Assembly: GCF_900582625.1 (NCBI RefSeq)
Contig: NZ_UTIQ01000001.1
Span: 558,001 to 622,000, forward strand
Length of the DNA stretch: 64,000 bases
Origin: Pseudomonas viridiflava
Lineage (GTDB): Bacteria > Pseudomonadota > Gammaproteobacteria > Pseudomonadales > Pseudomonadaceae
Reading direction: 5' to 3'
Made by a program: the position numbers and the translations under genes. The notes under the pieces are model-generated. The model did no database searches. It had not been told where the DNA came from and saw only the letters and a program-made list of their open reading frames with translations. Below, one piece after another: positions 16,869-28,300 of the stretch; the first letter of the stretch is position 1; each line of letters starts with the position of its first letter.

Positions 16869-18221
16869 TCACCGCTCCCGCAACGCCTCAGCTTTGGCGC
16901 GCAAAATCGGTTTCAGCAAATAGCTCAAGATGCTCTTCTTGCCCGTGATGATGTCCACCGACGCGACCATCCCAGGAATGATCAGCAGCGGTTTTTCCTC
17001 GGTGCCGAGGTGACTTTTATCGGTGCGCAGTTTGATCAGGTAGTAGGTGGTTTTGCCGTCTTCGTCGGTCACGGTGTCGGCGCCGATTTGTTCGAGTTTG
17101 GCTTTCAGGCCACCGTAAATCGTGTAGTCGTAGGCGGTGAATTTCACTACCGCTTCCTGGCCCGGATGCAGGAAGGCGATGTCTTGCGGGCGGATGCGCG
17201 CTTCCACCAACAGCGTGTCGTCCAGCGGCACCACTTCGGCCAGATCGCTGCCCGGCTGAATCACGCCACCGATGGTGTTGACCAGCAAACTCTTGACGAT
17301 GCCGCGCACGGGCGAAGTGACCAAGGTGCGGTTTACGCGGTCTTCCAAGGCCCGGCCGGTGGCTTGGGATTTGGAGAGTTCGGTGCGCGCTTCGTTGAGT
17401 TGGGTAAGGGCGTCGCTGCGGAATTTGCCACGGGTTTCGTCGATTTTGCGCTCGGCTTCGGTGATGGCCGATTGCGCGCGGGGAATGGCCAGGCTGGTGG
17501 CGTCCATTTGCCCACGGTTTTCCACTTCGGCGCGTTTGAGGCGCAGCACTTCCACTTGCGAAATCGCGCCCTGGGCCACCAGCGGCTCGCTCATGGCGAT
17601 TTCCTGGCGCAGCAGGGTCAGGCTGTTGCGGTATTGCTCCTGCTTGGATTGAAACTCGCGCAGTTCCTGCTGCTTTTGCACAAGCTGCTGTTGCAGACCG
17701 GCCACTTCGTCGCTGAGCTGCTGCTGGCGGCTTTGGTACAGGGCCAGTTCGCTGGCGGCCTGGCTTGGCACTTTGCTGCTGATTTCCGGGTTGATGACCA
17801 AGGGCTTGCCTTCGGTTTCAGCCACCAGACGGTCGACGCGCAGTTGCCAGCCGAGGCGCTCGGCTTCGGTTTCGCCGACGTTGGAAACAAAGCGGGTGTC
17901 GTCGAGGCGGACCAGCGGGTCGCCGACTTTGACGATCTGACCTTCGTGCACAAACAGCTCGGCAACGATGCCGCCTTCCAGGTTCTGGATCTTCTGAATT
18001 TTTGACGACGGAATGGCTTTGCCGTCGCCACGCGTCACTTCGTCGATCTGGGCGAAATGCGCCCAGCCGAACATAAATACGAAGAAGGCGATCAGCCCCC
18101 AAATGGTCAGCCGCACCACGCGCGGTGCATCCTCCACCAGGGCTTTGCTGAGTTCTGGCAGCGGCTCGCCTTCGAGCGAGTCACGGCCTTTGAAGTAACG
18201 GGCGAGGCTTTTAAGCGACAC
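16869..18221 (-). CDS. lapC: Type I secretion membrane fusion protein (LapC/HlyD family)
   Basis: A 450-residue HlyD-type adaptor. It has a short cytoplasmic N-terminus, one membrane helix (about 38-58; LTIWGLIAFFVFMFGWAHF), a lipoyl half-motif (KIQNLEGGIVAELFVHEGQ), a long coiled-coil hairpin (about 120-300) and a C-terminal beta-barrel (QDIAFLHPGQEAVVKFTAYD). It bridges the inner-membrane ABC transporter and outer-membrane TolC-like protein. Its start overlaps the lapB stop by 11 bases. Position in the lapE-lapB-lapC order, divergent from a giant adhesin, identifies its cargo with good confidence. Confidence 0.93.
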   Translation of the reverse strand: MSLKSLARYFKGRDSLEGEPLPELSKALVEDAPRVVRLTIWGLIAFFVFMFGWAHFAQIDEVTRGDGKAIPSSKIQKIQNLEGGIVAELFVHEGQIVKVGDPLVRLDDTRFVSNVGETEAERLGWQLRVDRLVAETEGKPLVINPEISSKVPSQAASELALYQSRQQQLSDEVAGLQQQLVQKQQELREFQSKQEQYRNSLTLLRQEIAMSEPLVAQGAISQVEVLRLKRAEVENRGQMDATSLAIPRAQSAITEAERKIDETRGKFRSDALTQLNEARTELSKSQATGRALEDRVNRTLVTSPVRGIVKSLLVNTIGGVIQPGSDLAEVVPLDDTLLVEARIRPQDIAFLHPGQEAVVKFTAYDYTIYGGLKAKLEQIGADTVTDEDGKTTYYLIKLRTDKSHLGTEEKPLLIIPGMVASVDIITGKKSILSYLLKPILRAKAEALRER

Positions 18222-20364
18222 TGATTTGCCCCTTCTTCAGAGCGTCCATAACGGCACCTTTTGGCCCGTCAGCAATGATCTGGCCTTTGTCGATAATCAG
18301 CAGGCGATCCACCAAGTCGAGCATGGAAGAACGGTGGGTGATGAGCAGCACGGTTTTGTTGGCGATCATCGTTTGCAGGCGTTGTTTGAGGTGCACTTCG
18401 CCGGTGTTGTCCATGCCGCTGGTGGGTTCGTCGAGCAGCAAAATTGGCGGGTCGAGTAGCAGCGCGCGGGCCAGGGCGACGTTCTGGCGCTGGCCGCCGG
18501 ACAGCTGATGGCCGCGCTCGCCCACTTGCAGTTCGTAGCCTTGCGGGTGCAGGCGGGCAAATTCATGCACACCGGCCAGTTCGGCCGCTTGCAGCACCAG
18601 TTCGTCTTCCACGTAGCGGGCGCCGCTGACCAGGTTGTCACGCAGGGTGCCGCTGAACAGGTGGATGTCTTGCGGCACGTAGCCGATGTTGTGGCGCAGT
18701 TCGCTGATGTCGAGTTGGCGCATATCCACGCCGTCGATCAGCAGGCTGCCGGAGTCGGCTTGATGCAGGCCGACGATGAGCTTGGCCAGCGAGCTTTTGC
18801 CCGAGCCGCTGCGGCCGATGATGCCGACCTTCTCGCCGGGGCGAATCACCAGGTTCATGTTGATCAGCGCGGTGTTCTGCTGCTGCGGGTAGTTGAAGTT
18901 GAGCTGGCGCAGTTCGATGGCGCCCTGCACGCGCTGACGGGTCAGCGGGCGGTCGTCGGATTGACGCTCTTGCGGCAGGTCCATCATCTGGTCGACCGAG
19001 GCCATGGTGACCTTGGCTTGCTGATAACGGCTAAGCAGACCGGAGAGTTGCGACAGCGGGCCCAGCGCGCGGCCGCTGAGCATGTAGCAGGCGATCAGGC
19101 CGCCCATGCTGAGGTTGCCGTCGATGATTTGGTACACGCCGAAAATAATCATGATTACCCCGGCCAACTGCTGAATCAGCATGGTCGAGTTCATCGCCAG
19201 GTTGGACAACATGCGTGCCTTCAGCTCCAGGCGGCTGAGGGTGCCGATGGTTTGCTCCCACTGGTATTGGCGTTCGCTTTCGGCGTTGTTGACCTTCACC
19301 GCGTCGAGACCGGCGAGGGTTTCGATCAGGCTGGATTGCCGCTCAGCGGCCAGCGCCATGCTGTGCTCGATGGTTTCGGTGAGCGGCTTTTGCAGCGCCC
19401 AACTGATCAGCAAGGCCAGCGGAAAGGCCATGACCGGAATCCACACCAAGTGCCCGCCCAAGAGCGCAATCACCAGCAGCACCAGCAAGGTGAAGGGCAG
19501 GTCGATCAGGCTGGTGAGGGTCAGCGAGGCGAGGAAATCGCGCAGGGTCTGAAATTCATGAATGTTCTGGGCAAAGCTGCCGACGCGCTTGGGGCGGTAT
19601 TTCATCGACATGCCGACGATGCGTTCGAACAGCGTGGCGGAAATGATCAGGTCGGTTTTCTTGCCGGCCAGGTCCAGGCAAAGCCCGCGCAGGCTTTTCA
19701 GCAGGATGTCAAACAGGTACGCGCCACTGATGCCGATGGCCAGCACCCACAAGGTCGCGGCGGCCTGGTTGGGCACTACGCGGTCGTACACGTTCATCAC
19801 GAACAGCGGCGCGCCGAGCGAGATGACGTTGATCAGCAGGCTGGCGGCGATGGCGTCGGCATACAGCCAGCGCGAGCGCTTGAGCGTGTCGCGAAACCAC
19901 GACGAGGTGCGCGGAATGAGCGAGCCGTTGTCGGCGTCGAATTTGTGTTGCGGCTGGGCGAAGAACACTTGGCCGCTGTAGTCGGCCTGCAGTTTTTCTA
20001 CGGCCACTTGCACTTCGCCGCCGTCGCTTTCGCTCAGCAGCAGGCGTGCGTACGTGGCGTCGATGGCCACCAGAATGGCGCTGCGGCCGTCTTTAAGCAG
20101 CAGCATGGCGGGCAGTGCCATGGCGGGAATTTGCGCGAGTTTGCGTTGCAGCAAACGGCCTTGCAGCCCGGCGCGGGCAGCGGCGCGTGGCAGTAAATCG
20201 GCGCTCAGGCGCTGGGCCGGCAGCGGCAGACCGGTGGTAAGCATGGCGCGGCTGACAGGTTTCTGATGCAGCGCGCACAGCGACATGAGGCTGTCGAGCA
20301 AAGGGTCGTCATGCTGAGCACGGGGATCATGGTGAGGCTGGGGGGGGCGAACGTCTGATTCCAC
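18211..20364 (-). CDS. lapB: Type I secretion ABC transporter (LapB family)
   Basis: A 717-residue ABC exporter. I chose the GTG at 20364 (VESDVRPPQPHHDPRAQHDD) because LapB proteins begin this way and aagag sits eight bases upstream; an ATG at 20442 would add 26 unrelated residues. Order: C39-like peptidase fold without an evident catalytic cysteine (DDPLLDSLMSLCALHQKPVS, about 25-145), six membrane helices (170-460), and an ATPase (500-717) with Walker A GRSGSGKSS, signature LSGGQRQ and Walker B ILLLDEPTSGMD. It would power export of the adjacent adhesin by recognising its C-terminal RTX signal. Confidence 0.94.
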   Translation of the reverse strand: MESDVRPPQPHHDPRAQHDDPLLDSLMSLCALHQKPVSRAMLTTGLPLPAQRLSADLLPRAAARAGLQGRLLQRKLAQIPAMALPAMLLLKDGRSAILVAIDATYARLLLSESDGGEVQVAVEKLQADYSGQVFFAQPQHKFDADNGSLIPRTSSWFRDTLKRSRWLYADAIAASLLINVISLGAPLFVMNVYDRVVPNQAAATLWVLAIGISGAYLFDILLKSLRGLCLDLAGKKTDLIISATLFERIVGMSMKYRPKRVGSFAQNIHEFQTLRDFLASLTLTSLIDLPFTLLVLLVIALLGGHLVWIPVMAFPLALLISWALQKPLTETIEHSMALAAERQSSLIETLAGLDAVKVNNAESERQYQWEQTIGTLSRLELKARMLSNLAMNSTMLIQQLAGVIMIIFGVYQIIDGNLSMGGLIACYMLSGRALGPLSQLSGLLSRYQQAKVTMASVDQMMDLPQERQSDDRPLTRQRVQGAIELRQLNFNYPQQQNTALINMNLVIRPGEKVGIIGRSGSGKSSLAKLIVGLHQADSGSLLIDGVDMRQLDISELRHNIGYVPQDIHLFSGTLRDNLVSGARYVEDELVLQAAELAGVHEFARLHPQGYELQVGERGHQLSGGQRQNVALARALLLDPPILLLDEPTSGMDNTGEVHLKQRLQTMIANKTVLLITHRSSMLDLVDRLLIIDKGQIIADGPKGAVMDALKKGQISVA

Positions 20365-20512
20365 GCTAAACACTCTTGACGCTGGAGGTGGGGTGTACTT
20401 GAGCCAGTTGTATCGGCAACGTCTGATGACGATGTAGGGCAATGCAACAAGGGTGCCTGGACTTTAGCTGGTTGTCGGCGAGGGGGCGAGTTGAGGTTTC
20501 CTGCATAAACCA

Positions 20513-20576
20513 CTCGCGGCTGAAGCCGCTCCCACAGAGGCACATCGCACCCTGTAGGAGCGGCTTCAGCCGCGAG
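20513..20576. repeat. REP pair (inverted), lapE-lapB spacer
   Basis: The arms 20513-20537 (ctcgcggctgaagccgct...) and 20552-20576 are reverse complements with one mismatch. The unit has the Pseudomonas gtaggagcggcttcagccgcg core. It sits between lapE and lapB inside the presumed operon, where it could stabilise or separate the mRNA segments. Confidence 0.82.
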
Positions 20577-20597
20577 CTTTTGAAGGCGCTGGCGGAA

Positions 20598-21950
20598 TCA
20601 GTTCAACCCCGGCAACGCAATCTTCGGCTTCACATCGTTCTGCACCACGGTCTCCATCGGCGCCACAACGCCTTGGGTTTTCAGCAAGGTGCCGAGGGTG
20701 GCTTGCAGGCGGTACTGGGTGTATTGCTCGGCCAATTTGATTTCGGCCAGGCGACGCTGGGCGCTGAACAGCTCGTTTTCGCTGTCGAGCAAGTCCAGCA
20801 GGGTGCGTTCGCCCAGGCCGAATTGTTTCTGGTAGGCGTTGCGCACTTCGCTGGTTTCGTCGACGTATTTCTGTGCGATCGGCAGCTGGGCGCGGGCGTT
20901 GTTCAGGGCGTTCCAGGCCAGGCCCAGTTCTTCGTTGAGCTGGCGCAGGGCGTTGTTGCGGATGTCCAGGGCTTCACCGGCCTGGTAGGAGCGCGCTTCC
21001 AGGGTGGCCTTGTCGCTGCCGCCGCTGTAGAGGTTGTAGCGCATGCGCACCATGGCTTCCCATTCGTTGTAGTGACCGTCCTGGCCGTCGATGTCGTTGT
21101 TGGCGGAGCGGCCCAACTCGGCGTCGAAACGTGGGTAGTAGGTGGATTTGGCGGCGTTGTATTGCTCTTCGGCAGCGGCGATATCCGCTTCGGCCGAGCG
21201 CAGCACGGGGCTGTTTTCGATCAACTGCTGACGCGCCTGAGCCAGGGTTTCCGGCAGTTGCACGCCGGTGGCGGGCTGTTGCAGGTCAACCGGGTCGGCG
21301 CCCACGGCGCTGTAGAAGTTGGTTTGCGCATCGACCAGGTTGGTCTGCTCGGTGATCAGATTGTTGCGAGCCTGGGCCAGGCGCGCTTCGGCCTGGTTGA
21401 GGTCGGCCAAACGCCCTACCCCACGGTCGGTGCGCAGGCGAATCTGGTCGTGAATGCGTTCGTGGCTGGTGAGGTTGTCTTGGGCCAAGCGCACCAGTTC
21501 CTGACGGGTGAGCATTTCCAGGTACACCTGGGCGACGGTCAAGGCGGTGCGCTCGGAGGTGTTGAGCAAGGCGTAAGCGCGGGAGTTGACGGTGGCTTTG
21601 TTGCGGCCGATTTCGCTGGAGGTGGCGAAACCGTCGAACAGCATTTGGCTCAAGCGCACGGTCGATTCACCGCGGTTCAGGGTATTCCAATCGTTGCTGC
21701 CAGCCTCGGCGCGGCTCGATGGATTGTCGGTGCCTTCGCGGCCATAACCGGCCAGCACATCCACTTTTGGCAGGTAGCCGCCTTGGGCAGCACGCAAGCC
21801 GGAGTCAGCGGCCAGGCGCCGGTTAACTGCCGCGTGAACCTCAGGGTGGTCGGTGACCGCTTGCTGCATGGCCTCCTGAAGCGACTGAGCGGACACAGAA
21901 AAGCTGGCACTTACCGCAAGCGGCAGCAACGCAAAAAGACCAAAACGCAT
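20598..21950 (-). CDS. lapE: TolC-family outer-membrane channel (LapE family)
   Basis: A 450-residue TolC-like protein. It has a signal peptide (LFALLPLAVSASFSVSAQS) and two repeats of the outer-membrane efflux fold: SLQEAMQQAVTDHPEVHAAV at the start and the DLNQAEARLAQARNNL coiled region, followed by ERTLLDLLDSENELFSAQRR in the second half. It provides the outer-membrane pore of the type I system. It is the first gene of the lapE-lapB-lapC group and diverges from the adhesin gene across a 369-base region. About 233 bases including a REP pair separate it from lapB. Confidence 0.92.
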   Translation of the reverse strand: MRFGLFALLPLAVSASFSVSAQSLQEAMQQAVTDHPEVHAAVNRRLAADSGLRAAQGGYLPKVDVLAGYGREGTDNPSSRAEAGSNDWNTLNRGESTVRLSQMLFDGFATSSEIGRNKATVNSRAYALLNTSERTALTVAQVYLEMLTRQELVRLAQDNLTSHERIHDQIRLRTDRGVGRLADLNQAEARLAQARNNLITEQTNLVDAQTNFYSAVGADPVDLQQPATGVQLPETLAQARQQLIENSPVLRSAEADIAAAEEQYNAAKSTYYPRFDAELGRSANNDIDGQDGHYNEWEAMVRMRYNLYSGGSDKATLEARSYQAGEALDIRNNALRQLNEELGLAWNALNNARAQLPIAQKYVDETSEVRNAYQKQFGLGERTLLDLLDSENELFSAQRRLAEIKLAEQYTQYRLQATLGTLLKTQGVVAPMETVVQNDVKPKIALPGLN

Positions 21951-22319
21951 GGTGAGTATTTCCCCTGAAACCTACTACGGACGCCAACTACAGGCTTGTG
22001 ATGGGCACGACAGCGGCAGATGTTTTACTGGTTTTGATGCCAAAAAATAAGTGAGACCGGCTTCTCAATTCCAACCGTCCGATTCCACACTACTATCAAA
22101 GTGACATTACGGAATGGATTGTTTAGGATGTCGCAAAATTGGTCAATAGTTTGGCAAAAAGATGAACAAATCGACATTTACGCCAAGTTACTGACGCCAA
22201 TTTTAAGACCATTTGTACTGGCAAGATCCTTGCCTTATTCGCTGCTATTCGTTCGGCCGCTTGACCCAAACCACCCCTTTGCACTGCCGTTTACCTGAGT
22301 TTCCAGGGAGAGTCTTCAC
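21951..22319. other. Divergent promoter region lapE / lapA-like
   Basis: This 369-base spacer is much more AT-rich than its surroundings (for example 22020-22240), as expected for a regulated divergent promoter. An ORF at 22101-22298 (65 codons) lacks any recognisable motif and lies in this region; I do not call it a gene. A ggag-containing site (ccagggagagtcttcac) precedes the adhesin ATG. Confidence 0.6.
22130..22155 (+). promoter_or_regulatory. Two overlapping FleQ-box-like sites
   Basis: The sequences gtcgcaaaattggt (22130-22143) and gtcaatagtttggc (22142-22155) resemble the FleQ consensus GTCANTAAATTGAC, matching about 10 and 11 of 14 positions. FleQ is the cyclic di-GMP-responsive regulator known to control lapA expression in P. 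putida. Site position in the adhesin promoter fits. The match is by eye and imperfect. Confidence 0.35.
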
Positions 22320-25300
22320 ATGAGCACCGTCGTCGCCATCGTTAAAAGCATTGTTGGCCAAGTCATCGCGACATCCGCCGAGGGCGCTCATCGCGTGCTG
22401 GTTGAAGGCGACCGTTTGTATGTAGGCGACACCTTGGATACCGGTGCCGGCGGCATGGTCACACTCGAGTTGGCCGACGGCCGCATGCTCGACCTGGGCC
22501 GCGACACGCAGTGGAGCAGCGCCGATGCCGCGAGCCCCATCACCGAAGCGACGGCCCAAAGCGCCGCCGAGGCCCGCGCCGAAGTGGTGGATGTGCAGCG
22601 CGCCATCGTCGCCGGCGCCGACCCGACTCAAGACCTCCCAGCTACCGCTGCCGGCCCTGGCGCGGGTGGCGCGGCCGGTGGTGCAGCCGGTGGTGGCCGC
22701 AGCTTTGTATTGCTGAGCGAAACCGCAGGCGAAGTGCAGCCTGAGATCGGTATCAACTTCAGCAACACGACGGACGGTGATGGGGTTGTTCAGCAGCAAG
22801 CGTTCGGCGCCGAGCAAAACGTGGCGCCGCGTTTCGTCACTGCCGACGGAAATGATGCAAGTCCGACAATTAACGTCACTACCGACGAAGACGTGACCTT
22901 CAATGGCGCCTTCACCGCTGTTGATAACAACGGCGACGCATTGACGTACACCTTGGTCGGCACGGGCCCGGCGAACGGTTCCTTGACGCTGAGCCCGCAA
23001 GGCGTCTGGGTGTACACCCCGGTGGCCAACTACAACGGCCCCGACAGTTTCCAGGTGGTGGTGACCGATGGCCGTGGCGCCAGCGACACCCTGACCGTGA
23101 ACATCGGCGTGACGCCGGTTAACGATGCACCGGTTGCCGATGCCGCCAACGGCAGCGCCACAGAAGACGGCGCCATCGTCTCTGGCCAACTGACCGCCAG
23201 CGACGTTGATACCGGCGACACCCAAACCTTCAGCCTGCAAGCCGGCGCCACCGCGCCAGCCGGTTTCACCCTGAACGGCAATGGCACCTGGTCCATCGAC
23301 CCGAGCAATGCGGCGTACCAAAACCTGGCGGCCGGCGAGCAGCTGACCCTTAACGTGCCGTTCACCGTCACCGACAGCGGCGGCCTGACCAGCAACAACG
23401 TGCTGACCCTGACCATCACCGGCGTAAACGATGCCCCGGTGGTGAGCGGCGATGTCACCATCACCACCAACGAAGACGCCGGCGGCCTGACGGTCGACCT
23501 GCTGGCCAACGCCAGCGATGTCGACAAGGGCGATGTGGTCAGCGTGACCAATGTTGCCCAGTCCGGCGCAGGCGATGCTTCAGGCGTCACCATCAATGCC
23601 AACGGCACCCTGAGCGTGACCCCCGGCGCCTACAACTACCTGGCGGCCGGCGAGAGCGTCACCCTCACTTACACCTATAACGTGGTCGACCAGAACGGCG
23701 GCGTTACCCCGGCCAGCGCCACCATCACCATCGACGGCGTGAACGACGCGCCCGTGGTCAGTGCGGCTGTCAGCGCCGTGACCAACGAAGACGCTGCCCC
23801 GCTCACCGTTAACCTGCTGCAAAACGCCAGCGACGTAGACCTGAGCGACAGCCTCAGCGTGGCCAATCTGCAGGAAACCAGCGGCGGCAACACTGCCGGC
23901 GTATCGCTGAATGCAGACGGCACCCTGAGCGTCAACCCGAACGCCTACACCTATTTGGCTGCCGGCCAGCAGGTGGTGCTGAACTACACCTACGACGTCA
24001 TCGACAGCAACGGCGGTGTTACGCCAACCACGGCCACCATCACCATCGACGGCCGCAACGATGCACCGGTAGCCGTGGCCGACGTGAAGCCGGGCAGCGA
24101 AGACACCGTGATCACCGGCAACGTGATCAGCAACGACAGCGACGTGGACGCAGGCGCCGTGCTGTCGGTAACCAAATTCAGCTACTCGGTTGGCCCGTTT
24201 ATCTTCAGCGCCAACGCCGGCGAAACCCTGAACACAATCGTCGGCAAGCTGACCATCAGCGCCAACGGTGATTTCACCTTTACCCCGGTTGCCAACTACA
24301 ACGGCCCGGTGCCGACCGTCACTTACACCTTGAGCGACGGCACTGCCACCAGCACCGCCACGCTGAATATCAACGTCACGCCGGTCAACGACGCGCCATT
24401 CATTACCGCGCCGAGCAGCGTGCAAGTGACCAGCGAAGACACCAGCAAAGTGTTCTCTGTGCTGCGTGGCAACAGCATCGCCACCGGTGACATCGACAGC
24501 GCCAACCTGACCACCACGTTGAATGTCGACCACGGCACCCTGACCCTCGGCCCGTTGGCCGGCGGCGTCACCGTGACCGGCAATGGCACCGGCAGCCTGG
24601 TGCTCAGCGGCAGCTCGGCGGCCATCAACGCCGCCTTGCAAGGCCTGAACTACAAGCCGACCGCCGACTACAACGGCGTCGACAACCTGAAAATCCGCAG
24701 CACCGACGGCAGCCTGACCACCAACAGCAACGTCGCCATTCGCGTTGATGCCGTGGCCGACATCCGCCCGGACACCGTCAGCGTCAACGAAGACAACGTG
24801 CTCACCTTCAACGCCATTACCGGCGTGGGCGGCGGCAGTGCCGACAATTTCGAAAACGCCGGCCGCGCCGTGACCTCGGTAACCCAAGGCGCCCACGGCA
24901 GCGTGACCTTCAATGCCGACGGCACTCTGGTGTACACGCCAGCGGCCAACTACAACGGCACCGACACCTTCACCTACACCGTGACCTCGGGCGGCGTGAC
25001 TGAAACCGCGACCGTGACCGTGAACGTCAACCCGGTTAACGATGCTGCCGTGCTCACCCCGGCCAACGTTGCCGTGGCCGAAACCGATGCCGCCATCACC
25101 ACCGGCGGCACGCTGAGCATTAGCGACATCGACAGCCCGGCCACTTTTGCCGCGCAAACCAACACCGCCGGCACCTACGGCACCTTTAGCGTCAACGCCA
25201 ACGGCGCGTGGACCTACCAGGCCAGCTCGGCCTACAACAACCTGAACGTGGGCCAGAGCGTCAGCGACACCTTCACCGTGGTGAGTGCCGACGGCACGCC

Positions 25301-28300
25301 GACCACCGTGACCGTGACCATCAACGGCACCAACGACGCACCGGTTGCCAGCAGCAGCGTGGTGGCCAGCGGCAATGAAGATTCAGCGGCGCCGATTGCC
25401 GTCACCCTGGCCGGCAGCGACGTCGACGGCACCGTCACCAGCTACTCGATTGAATCGCTCCCGGACCACGGCACCCTCTATTCCGATGCAGCCGGCACGC
25501 AAGCCATCAACGTTGGCCAAGTGGTCAGCGGCCCGGTGTATTTCGTGCCCACCGCCAACTGGGGCGGCAGCACCACCTTCGACTTCAAAGCCATCGACAA
25601 CAATGGCGCCAGCTCCACCACCGGCAGCGCCGCCATCAACGTCACGCCAGTAGCCGATGCGCCTACCCTGACCTTCGGTGCCGGCAGCCAACTGGCGTCC
25701 ACCGACTTCCAGGAAATCAACCTGAGCGGCGGCTTCAGCAACAGCGTTTCCGAGGGCTCGCTGGGCGGCGGCCAATGGCACACCGGTAACGGCGGCAACG
25801 CGGTGGAAGTGGGTAGCGAAGGCACCTACATCAACGGCGGCAGCGGCAGCAACCAAGTCATCGAACTGGAACGCAACCCGGGTGATGCCAGCAACCTGTA
25901 CACCACCGTTGCCGCGCAAGCCGGCGATACCTTTGTGGTGCAACTGCAGTACTCGCCACGCAGCGGCGCCGAAGCAAACTCCAGCATCGACGTGTTCTGG
26001 GGCGGCGTAAAAGTCGGCACCCTGAGCGGCACCACCGCCGGGCTGACCAACTACAGCTTCACCCTGCCGGCCGACACCGCTGGCAACTACACCCTGGAAT
26101 TCCGTGCCACCGACAGCAACTCCGTTGGCGGCCTGCTCGACAACATCAGCCTGGGCCAGCAAGTCAACGTTGGCCTGGAAGATCACGCCATTCGCTTGTC
26201 GAGCATCACCGCTGCGGTGACCGACACCGACGGTTCGGAAAGCATCAGCAAAATCACCATCGACGACGCGCCGGCCGGCTCGGTACTGAGCGATGGCAAC
26301 GGCAATACCGTGACCAGCACCGGCAGCCCGGTGGACATCACCGGCTGGGCCAAAGGCAGCCTGACGCTCACCCCGCCGGCGAACTTCAACGGCACCATCG
26401 TGCTGCACGTTAGCGCCACGTCCACCGAAGCGACTGGCGGCAGTGCCACCACTACCCTGCCGCTGACCGTCACCGTGCGCCCGGAAAACGACGCACCGAC
26501 CGCCACCAACCAAAGCCTGACCACCGAAGAAGACACCCCACTGACCGGCACCGTAACCGGCAGCGATGTTGACGGCGACACGCTGACCTACAGCCTGGTC
26601 ACCGCTCCGGCTCACGGCACCCTGACGCTCAACACCAACGGCAGCTTCACCTACACGCCCGCTAAGGACTACACCGGCCCGGACAGCTTCCAGGCCCTGG
26701 TCAGCGACGGCAAAGGCGGCACCACCACCAGCACCATCAACATTGGTGTAACGCCCGATAACGACGCGCCGACTGTTGGCAACCAAACACTGACCACCGC
26801 CGAAGAAACCCCGTTGACCGGCGCCGTAACCGGCAGCGATGCCGATGGCGACAGCCTCAGCTACAACCTGAAAACCCCGGCCGCCAACGGCAACGTCGCG
26901 CTGAATGCCGACGGCACGTTCACCTACACGCCGAACAGCAACTACAACGGTTCCGACACCTTCACCGTGACCGTTGCCGACGGCAAAGGCGGCACGGTTG
27001 ATAGCGTGATCAGCATCGGCGTTACGCCGGTCAACGACGCACCGACTACCGCCAACCAAACGCTTACCACTGCCGAAGACACGCCGCTGACCGGCGCCGT
27101 GACCGGCAATGATGTAGACGGCGACACCCTCAGCTACAACGTGAAAACTCCGGCCGCGAACGGCAACGTCGCGCTGAATGCCGACGGCACGTTCACCTAC
27201 ACGCCGAACAGCAACTACAACGGCGGCGACAGCTTCACCGTCACCGTTGCCGACGGCAAAGGCGGCACTGTTGATAGCGTGATCAGCATCGGCGTTACGC
27301 CGGTTAACGACGCGCCAACCAGCGCTAATCAATCGCTGACCACCTCCGAAGACACTCCGCTGACCGGTGCTGTGACCGGTACTGATGTCGACGGCGACAC
27401 CCTCAGCTACAACGTGAAAACTCCGGCCGCCAACGGCAACGTCGCGCTGAATGCCGACGGCACCTTCACCTACACGCCGAACAGCAACTACAACGGCTCC
27501 GACACTTTCACCGTCACCGTTGCCGACGGCAAAGGCGGCACGGTTGATAGCGTGATCAGCATCGGCGTTACGCCGGTCAACGACGCACCGACTACCGCCA
27601 ACCAAACGCTTACCACTGCCGAAGACACCCCGCTGACCGGCACCGTGACCGGCACCGATGTGGATGGCGACAGCCTCAGCTACACCGTGAAAACCCCGGC
27701 CGCGAACGGCAACGTCGCGCTGAATGCCGACGGCACGTTCACCTATACGCCGAACAGCAACTACAACGGCGGCGACAGCTTTACCGTCACCGTTTCGGAC
27801 GGCAAAGGCGGCACCGTTGATAGCGTGATCACCGTCGGCGTTACGCCGGTTAACGACAAGCCAATCACTGAAAACCAGGCGCTGACCACGGCCGAAGACA
27901 CGCCGCTGTCCGGTGCCGTGATGGGCAGCGATGCCGATGGCGACACCCTGACTTACACCCTGAAAACAGGTCCGGCCAACGGCACGGTGCTGGTGGATAC
28001 CGACGGTAAGTTCACCTATTCGCCAGCCAGCAATTACAACGGCGCCGACACCTTTACCGTGACCATTTCCGACGGCAAAGGCGGCACCGTTGATAGCGTG
28101 ATCAACATCGGCGTTACGCCGGTGAACGACGCGCCAGTGGTCACCTCCTCCCCGGCCGCTGCGACCGGTACGGCGGTGGAAGCCGGCAATACCGATGCAG
28201 GCGCCACCGTCGCCGGTACGCCAACTGTTTCCGGCACGCTGACGGCCAGCGATGTTGATCAGGGTTCGGTTACTACCTGGACGGTCGCTAACGGCACCGG

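Noticed and set aside
16467..18005. 512-codon plus-strand frame starting in the repeat spacer
   Set aside because: It joins multicopy repeat sequence to the antisense strand of lapC, so it cannot be a real gene.
18508..20196. 562-codon plus-strand open frame opposite lapB
   Set aside because: Antisense to a clear ABC transporter; composition typical of reverse-strand GC-rich sequence.
22101..22298. 65-codon ORF in the lapE/adhesin divergent region
   Set aside because: AT-rich regulatory DNA; the protein has no motif or supporting context, and it overlaps FleQ-like sites.
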